Part shown: positions 56,795-64,000 of the stretch, one piece after another
Layout: every line of letters begins with the position of its first letter
How positions within the stretch are numbered: position 1 is the first letter of the stretch
The notes under the pieces: generated by a model
Told to the model about the DNA's origin: nothing
What the model saw: the letters and a program-made list of their open reading frames with translations, nothing else
Database searches by the model: none
From: Theristus sp. LFF4_11
Lineage: Eukaryota; Nematoda; Chromadorea; Monhysterida; Xyalidae
Direction of reading: 5' to 3'
DNA: 64,000 bases
Assembly: GCA_030248135.1 (NCBI GenBank)
Contig: JASANC010003862.1
Span: 36,640-100,639, forward strand
Translations under genes and position numbers: made by a program

Positions 56795-59197
56795 CAGAGA
56801 TGTAAGGGTCAAAAAAAAAAATTTTTTACTAATTTTTTAAAAAAAAAGTAAAAAAAAATGAGCATTTTTTTTTATTTTTTTTGCGAAAAATTTTTTTGAA
56901 ATTTTTTTCTTTAATGTGCCCGAAAAATGCCGTTTTTGGCATAATTTTTCGAAAGTTCAACAAAAATTTTCTTTGACTTTACCTTGTCACTTAGTCTTCA
57001 ACGCTGCAGGTGGTATTCTGGATTGATTTTGTATCCGACTGTTTTCAGCCTTGGTGAGTGATGATCGACTCGCGCATTGAAGTACTTGAGCGTCGCAAAG
57101 GCTAGTTCAACAAATTCCGATGTCGCTAAGGTGAGATAGAAGCAGAGAACTCACATTTACGCATCGTTTTTCAGGATCTCGAAAGGTGGAAATTGCACTG
57201 TCTGCCACTGCAAGCGTAACTTCGTTGGTTGCTCGTTGCTGTTTCGCCTCGTGTCGTCAGCATGATCACACCGGTTTGTTGTGGAACTTGTTTCCATGTT
57301 ATTTGAGGTGAATTGAGAGGCAAAACACGAGACGTGATGTCGTCGGTGGGAAAATGGGGTCGCCGAAACCAAGTCTGAAATTTTCACCCTCCTCCCATAT
57401 GAGCGGGGGTCAATGGTAAGTCGGTGGCTCCTCAGATGGTGATATTCGGACCAGTACCGTGGGCCCAAAAACTTTTCGAGGGGGGGGGATGGTGCGGTGG
57501 GGGGGGGGGGGGGTGCCGACCAAAAAGTGAGGGGGGGGTCCAACCTATGGTAACGTGGGACCCCCCCAGGGGGTCCCATGGGGGGGGGGGGGGTGCATTT
57601 TTTCAAATTTTCTGTGGGGGGGGGGGGGGTCCACCCCCCCCCCCACCGCCCCCCCCATGAAATTTTTTCGCTCAAATTTGAAAGGAAAAACGCTAAATTT
57701 TGCTGCAAAATCTTTGAAATAACAAGGAAGATGGTCAAGTTATCATATATTCAGCTTATATTCTGGACTTTATAGACAAAATGTCATGATTTTCGAAAAA
57801 AATTTAGGGTGTGCAGAAAATTTTGGGGGGGGGGGTGTCCGCCAGACAAAATTTCATGGGGGGGTGGGGGGGGGGTGTCGGCCAAATGTTCGAGGGGGGG
57901 GTACGATGGGGGGGTGCGCGGGTTTAGGGGGGGGGGGGGGGTGGCACGGCGCCCCCCCCCCCCCCCCCCCCCACCCGACGGTCTCGGGTGCTCTGGGGGG
58001 GGGGGGTTGTACATTTGGTTAGGGAAAAAAAAATCCGGATTTTTTTTTTAATTAAAAAAAAAAATTTTTAAAAAAAAAAAGTTAGGTTTGTTCGAAGCGT
58101 CTCGTCGAGCTGAGTTCATCTAGACTATTTTCAGAACGATCCGGAAAACTATAAGAGCGAAAATCGTGTTTTATTGAAATTATGTCCATTTCATAGAGGG
58201 AAAGTTGCATTTTCAACAGTAAAACAGGACAATTTTCGACGTGTACTTGAATATTGAACCGTTCTTAGTTGTTCCTCTTTGTAAAATTACCAAAATTTGA
58301 CTGTGTTCAAAAATTCCTGTTTGCTGTAGCTAAGTCGGCAACCCCTGTCGACCCGGTCGCCCCCCCCCCCCAAGACACTTACTTTCAGGTTCAACCAGCT
58401 ATGCTATCTGCCACATGGCGAGAGCCCACTCTTCAAATCATCGTATCGAAAACACGTACCATGATTTCGCGATCACGTTGCGGGCAACTGACAGACGCAA
58501 GTTTAACACGTTAGTTTAGCTCAGCACGCAAGTTTTAACATGTGGCCATGTTATCGGGTATCTGAAAAACGGTCGTGTGATGTGGTATTAACCAACATCT
58601 CCGCTCCAATTGTTTAACAATATATCGCACAACTCCATTGTAGACCTATAACATACGCCAATCAACAAAATATCATGTTCATCTCATGGCCTACCGACTG
58701 AAAAAACATGTTCTAAGTTGCAAGAAAACGATTTCTGAAACGATATTTCAATTCAGTTAAGTCATTTCAACGCTAAAAATTGACTCTAGAAGTCATCCAA
58801 ATCGAAAAACATGGAGTACGTCGGTCAAAATGACCAAATAATGACATGTACCTAAGCACACAAAGAAGTTGGGAAGAAAATTTGGTTTGAACTTTCAAAA
58901 AATTATGCCATAAATCGAATTTTCAGAGCAAAGTAGAAGAAAAATTTTTCAAATTTTTTTTTTAAGTTTGAAAAAAAAATCCAAATTTAAAAAAAAAAAA
59001 ACAAAAAAAAAATAAAAAAAAATTTTTTTTTCAAAGCCCTAACCCCCTAGGTGTACCCCCCCCCCCCCCCCCCGCCCACGGTACTGATTCGGACTCCCCT
59101 GAAAAATTCTGAACAACTTTCATTAAAAAAAATTAAAAAAAAAAAAATTTTTTTTAAAAAAGAAAAAAAAATAGAAAGTTTTTTCTTGACGTCTCTA
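56795..59197 (-). mobile_element. hAT-type TAGAGATGT element H carrying nested elements
   Basis: It starts CAGAGATGTAAGGGTC and ends GACGTCTCTA. The duplication TGCTACCC lies at 56787-56794 and 59198-59205. It is the mirror of element C. Confidence 0.88.
57452..59086. mobile_element. hAT-type CAGTACCGTGGG element nested in H
   Basis: The duplication ATTCGGAC lies at 57444-57451 and 59087-59094, with ends CAGTACCGTGGGCC and GCCCACGGTACTG. A further TAGGG-type element is nested at about 58019-59049; its left end is eroded (TTAGGGAAAAAA). Confidence 0.85.
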
Positions 59198-59689
59198 TGC
59201 TACCCCAATTTTTTGTTTCAAATCATATCAATTTCGCTTTCATTGGTTTCCAGGGCAGCACGTTCAATGAATTGAAAACGACTGGGCAGTGACCATGTAG
59301 GTGTGGGGGCGGTTACAGAGACCGGACAGCTGACCCCGATTAGTGGGCGAGATTTGCAGAACTGCAAAGTGAAACGGATGGCGTTTCAAAACAACATTTC
59401 ATCAGCTACCGTTTCAAATCGACAACGTCGTCAGTCAGTCTGCAACTGCACTTTGTTTGAGTCACCTTGTCTTCATTGTACTTTTACTTGACCCTCGACT
59501 AGGGTTGCAAAAAAACAAAACAAAAATCGTCATTTTTGTTTAATTTTTTTTTTAAATTTCAAAAGGCCTCGACACAAAAGCTTCTGCAAAATGATGCTTC
59601 CTGCAGTTCAGTTCGACACAGTTCACTGCACCGTTTTCAAATATAATTTCACTTTTATCAATCAAATGAAGAATTCACCTAAGTCGGCC

Positions 59690-62575
59690 ATTTGCAATCA
59701 GCAAAAAGGGCTCGAACTACCGTTTCAGACAAATATCTCTGTGCGAAGCCACTACGTTTCAAACAATTTGGAATGGACAAAAAAGAAATTTTCGGCTTCC
59801 AACAAAGCACACGCTGATTGGTCAAATTCGCTGATTGACCAAAAATGGCGTGTGCTGATTGGCTTCAACGCTGATTGGTCCAGATGGCGTTTGTTGATTG
59901 GTCCGACGCACAAAACCCCTTTCCTTTCATCCAAAATCTCAGTTGCTCATCCGTTTTTCAACCTTTCTGCCTCTTCTGTCAAAATCGTATCACCCGAGCG
60001 TCACGTGTGTCCAGCTGCAGCGCCGAAGTGTCATCATCAATAGTCTTGGCCACGGCAGGCGTTTGATTGCTGGTGCTATATTGGGCACATGGCGTCCTGG
60101 GTCATCGAGAGTGCTGCCGACGCCGCGACCGTAAACTGGAGACCCGACGTAGCACGGAGCATTCTTGCAATGGGCCGTTTCTCGTCTGCAGCGGCCAGCG
60201 GGGTTGTTATATCCGTCGCGCAGCTTATCCGCACTTTACAGCGTCAAGATGGGCCCGGTGGGAAATTTTTCTGTTGGCATGCAGTGGGGCAAACTTGAAT
60301 GTCAAGTGGCGTTAGCAAGCCGTCATGATGGATTGTTTCTGGAGCTGTGTCTTTTATGTTTGTGAAATTTATCTCTCAAATCTTAAAACAGAAAACAAAA
60401 CAAAACAAAACAAAAAGAGTCGCGCACCATAATGTTCCGAAGATGGCTGCTATTCGTAATTTTGTTGTTGTCACTGTTGTTTTTTGTTGTGCATTAACGT
60501 TGTTGTCGTTATTTTATTTTCCATGTGTTTTCATCGCTGTGTGTCGTGTTTTTTGTGCACGTTGTAGCGGCCATTTTCAGCTCGGTGCAAAAAATTTTGC
60601 GAAAAAGGTAAAACATGGAAGAGACAGCTTCCAGGAACATTCCAGGGCAGTTTGTTTGCGATGGATAACGGGAGGGTTGAGGTGAGAGGGGCTTGGGCTA
60701 GGTCGGGTCGGGTCGGGTTGGGTGTTGTAGCAAATGCAATAAAATCTTTTTTAAATTGCTGCATGCCAATGAGAAAAATTCCCAACGAAGCACCCATCTT
60801 GATGCTGTAACGTGTTGGTTGACTCGTGACGGTGCGCAGCTCCAAGGTCGTTCTGGGCTTGACGCGCTCGCGAGAGTAGGAAACGCAACTGACGGCTCCA
60901 TGTCCCTTCGGTCGACCCGCGGCAGTCAATCTCTCTGTGGTCCAACGATGCCATGTGTTGTGGTAGAGCATCAGCAGTCAAGACTCTCTGTGCGTGGTCC
61001 GGCCTATGATGATGAGGCTGCGGTCGCTGGGCCCACTTGGCTACGGTGTGCGATGATGACAGAGCTCGGGTGCAGTGCAAATATTAGGACACAGCAACTC
61101 ACAACGCAAAATTGATCGGCGATCAATTTTGAACAAAATTTTAACAACAAAATTTTGAGGAAATTTTTTCAGAACCTATTGAAAAAAATCATTCACCTTA
61201 ACTTTCATCCAAATTTTGCTCAGTAGTGCTTTCTTTTTTTATGAAAATCGGTTATTTAGTCTATTCTAGCGATTTGTTCAAAATCAAGTGCTCTGCTGGT
61301 TTTTATTTCTCAAATAAATATGTTTTCAAACTAACCTTTTGCCCACTAATCAAATTTTTGCTGCGAATGACAGCTTGACAAAGAAAAATTTGAATGACCC
61401 AAAAAAGTAAATTTTTGGTTTTCCACGCGAAAACCGCTGAAAATTCGCTTGTCCCGCTTTTCTGTCGGTTGATGATCGACAAAATGAAAAGCGGCACGCC
61501 ACAGTAGTGGTCGAACAACAAGCGATCAGGCCAGGCAGGACTAGAGATGTAGGGTCAAAAAATTTTTTTTTTAATTTAAAAAAAAAGTAAAAAACATGCG
61601 CATTTTTTTTATTTTTTTTATTAAAAATTTTGAAATTTTTTTCTTAATGTGCCCTGAAAATGCCGTTTTGGCATAATTTTTCGAAAGTTCAACAAAAATT
61701 TTCTTTGACTTTACCTTGTCAATTAGTCTTCAACTCTGCAGTTGGTATTCTGGATTGATTTATCGACTGTTTTCAGCCTTGGTGAGTGATGATCGACTCG
61801 CGCATTGAAGTACTTGAGCGTCGCAAAGGCTAGTTCAACAAATTCCGATGTCGCTAAGGTGAGATAGAAGCAGAGAACTCACATTTACGCATCGTTTTTC
61901 AGGATCTCGAAAGGTCGAAATTGCACTGTCTGCCACTGCAAGCGTAACTTCGTTGGTTGCTCGTTGCTGTTTCGCCTCGTGTCGTCAGCATGATCACACC
62001 GGTTTGTTGTTAAACTTGTTTCCGTGTTATTTGAGGTGAATTGAGAGGCAAAACACGAGACGTGATGTCGTCGGTGGGAAAATGGGGTCGCCGAAACCAA
62101 GTCTGAAATTTTCACCCTCCTCCCATATGAGTGGGGGTCATATGGTAAGTCGGTGGCTCCTCAGATGGTGATATTCGGACTCCCTGAAAAATTCTGAACA
62201 ACTTTCATTAAAAAAAAATTTAAAAAAAATTAAAAAAAAATAGAAAATTTTTTTTTTCTTGACATCTCTAGGCAGGACCCTGACTCGTGTGTGGTGGCCT
62301 GCCTGGGAAGATGACCGGCTCATTCGGACAGAGCAGGTCGGTTGGTTTTGTAGACAACTTTCATTGAAAATTTTTATGCCCCAAATATGAGCATTTTTTC
62401 AACAGAAAACATTGATAATAGCGCGAAAGTTGCAGAAATGCTGGCGTCCATCGTTTACTGCAAATTTCAACGTTGAGTACAAATGATTGAAATTGATTGT
62501 TCTTCTGCTTGCTCAGTTCAGAGACGCATTTCGTACCGAACCGTGAGGTCGACTGCATGCACTGGGCGTACGATT
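59690..62575 (+). repeat. 2.1-kb repeat block, copy 3 (with hAT I)
   Basis: Same orientation as 23861-25975, with hAT I inserted at the GGCAGGAC site. The CCAAT array is kept at 59812-59900. The short frame conserved in copies 1 and 2 is broken by single-base changes. Confidence 0.8.
61542..62270 (-). mobile_element. hAT-type TAGAGATGT element I
   Basis: The duplication GGCAGGAC lies at 61534-61541 and 62271-62278. It is the mirror of element B, inserted in the same site of the repeat block. Confidence 0.92.
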
Positions 62576-63994
62576 TCCTCCGCCGATTTCGACGATCGGT
62601 GGCTCAATCACCTCCGCAGAGCATCCGGAACACGACGATGTGTCGATTGTGGTTGGTTTTGGTTTTATTTAACATTGGTCGTTGTGCAATAAAAAATTTA
62701 CGAAAAAACACACAACACCAATTTGTTGTGAGTTGGATTTTTTTTCGATTTTCAGAAAACCGCGAAAACCAACCACAAACGAGGCATCATCGTCTTCTGG
62801 GTGCTCCGCTGTTTTGATTTAGCTATCGATCGTCGAAATCGGTTGAGCACAGCGCTGGCAGAGTCGCGTGACTGGTCGGCGCACGAGACACACGTCGTGA
62901 AAGGCAGATATTGCCAACGCATAACGTCGCCCAGATCATGATTTCCTCCGCCGATTTCGACGATCTATAGCTCAGTCAACTCAGCGGACACGGTTTTCTG
63001 AAAATCGAAAAAAATCCAAATCGCGACAAATTGGTGTTTTATGTTTTCGTATATTAAACGACCGACCAATGTTAAATAAAACCAAAACCAACCACAATCG
63101 TGTTCCTGTACTGTAGGTTCATTGAGCCATCGGTCGTCGAAATCTGAGCGACGTTATGTGTTGGCAATATCTGCGTTTCACGACGTGTGTGTCTCGTGCG
63201 CCGACCGGTCACGCGACTCTGCCAGCGCTGTGCTCAACCGATTTCGACGATCGGTAGCTCAATCAGCATCAAGCGCTGGAAGACGACGGTCACCTCGTTT
63301 ATGGTTGGTTTTCACGGTTTTCTGAAAATTAATCCAAATCACAACAAATTGGTGTTTTGTGTTTTTTTCGTAAATTTTTTTATTGCACAACGACCAATGT
63401 TAAATAAAACCAAACCAACCCCAATCGACACATTGTCGTGTTCCGGATGCTCTGCGGAGTTGATTGAGTTATTGATCGTCGAAATCGGCGGAGGAAATCG
63501 TGAACTGGGCGACGTTTTGTGTTGGCAATATCTGCGTTTCACGACGTGTGGCTCGTGCGCCGACCTGTCACGCGACTCTGCCAACGCTGTGCTCAACCGA
63601 TTTCGACGATCGATAGCTCAATAAACTCAGCGGAGCACCCGGAAGACGATGATGTTTTGTTTGTGGTTGGTTTTCACAGTTTTCTGAAAATCGAAAAAAT
63701 CCTAATCACAATAAATTTGTGTTTTGTGTTTTTTCGTAAATTTTTTATTGCACAACGACCAATGTTAAATAAAACCAAAACCAACTACAGTCGACACATC
63801 ATCGTGTTCCGGATGCTCTTCTGAGTTGATTGAGCCATCGATCGTCGAAATCAGCGGAGGAAATCGTGATCTGGGCGACGTTATGTGTTGGCAACATCTG
63901 CGTTTCGCGACGTGTCTCGTGCGCCGACCTGTCACGGGACTCTGCCAGCGCTGTGCTCAACCGATTGCTTTTTATTGTGCGTGCCCTGTGAGCA
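62570..63994. repeat. Array of palindromic satellite-like units (right arm)
   Basis: This is the inverted counterpart of 40970-43030, with the same CCGATTTCGACGATCG/CGATCGTCGAAATCGG paired ends and the same AACATTGGTCGTTGTGC middle. One unit is shortened near 63110-63160 relative to the left arm. Confidence 0.7.
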
Positions 63995-64000
63995 GCAATA

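Larger units (their letters stand above)
53262..63994 (-). repeat. Right arm of the 23-kb inverted repeat
   Basis: It begins CGCACTTAAC at 53262 and mirrors the left arm to the window end, where GTGCGTGCCCTGTGAGCAGC corresponds to 40952-40977. It may continue beyond base 64000. It lacks the hAT element seen at 41152-41753 of the left arm (empty site CGTGTTCC at 63803-63810). Confidence 0.9.

Noticed and set aside
1..64000. tRNA or rRNA genes
   Set aside because: No cloverleaf with TTCRANNC box or conserved rRNA segment was noticed on either strand by reading; a covariance-model scan would be needed to exclude them.

Overview
This is genomic DNA from an animal, most likely an invertebrate. 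It holds multi-exon genes with short GT-AG introns (mostly about 60-200 bases), the standard code, no bacterial-type gene packing, and very heavy loading with DNA transposons. Every recognised gene is a conserved eukaryotic or metazoan family. I cannot place the species.

Region 1 (1-20.8 kb, plus strand) carries three genes head to tail. First is the 3' part of an Apollo/SNM1B (DCLRE1B) metallo-beta-lactamase/beta-CASP DNA nuclease. One of its introns is about 6 kb long because a Tc1/mariner-type element (1341-7013) sits in it, and that element was itself invaded by three head-to-tail Helitrons. Next is a complete MROH1 (maestro HEAT-repeat protein 1) gene. I rebuilt 36 coding exons, 9058-17937, with consistent phase and a predicted 1656 residues. 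Third is a complete Ost-alpha (SLC51A-like) organic solute transporter gene of 8 coding exons, 18677-20795, predicted 412 residues.

Region 2 (20.8-26.4 kb) is intergenic. It has CCAAT-box clusters, a broken fragment of the U5 snRNP GTPase gene EFTUD2 on the minus strand, and one copy of a roughly 2.1-kb repeat block that recurs twice further right.

Region 3 (26.4-37.5 kb) is a second, degraded copy of the 3' end of MROH1 plus nearly all of Ost-alpha. It carries frameshifts and an exon deletion, and it was split by two large transposon insertions for which the first copy supplies the empty sites. One is a composite with ACCGTRTTA ends that contains a TTAA-flanked foldback and a hAT MITE. The other is a 3.0-kb TTAA-flanked foldback element.

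Region 4 (37.5-40.9 kb) holds orphan acidic exons, a clearly dead EFTUD2 pseudogene on the minus strand whose exon was hit by a hAT element, and two unidentified minus-strand exons.

Region 5 (about 40.97-64.0 kb) is one enormous inverted repeat with arms of about 11.4 and 10.7 kb around an 893-base spacer. The arms are built from nested non-autonomous hAT elements with intact 8-bp target duplications, palindromic satellite-like units and inverted copies of the 2.1-kb block. The spacer holds broken exons of the proteasome gene PSMA4, whose first exon is also mirrored in both arms. Insertions present in both arms predate the palindrome. At least one present in only one arm came after it, so the sequence keeps a readable chronology.
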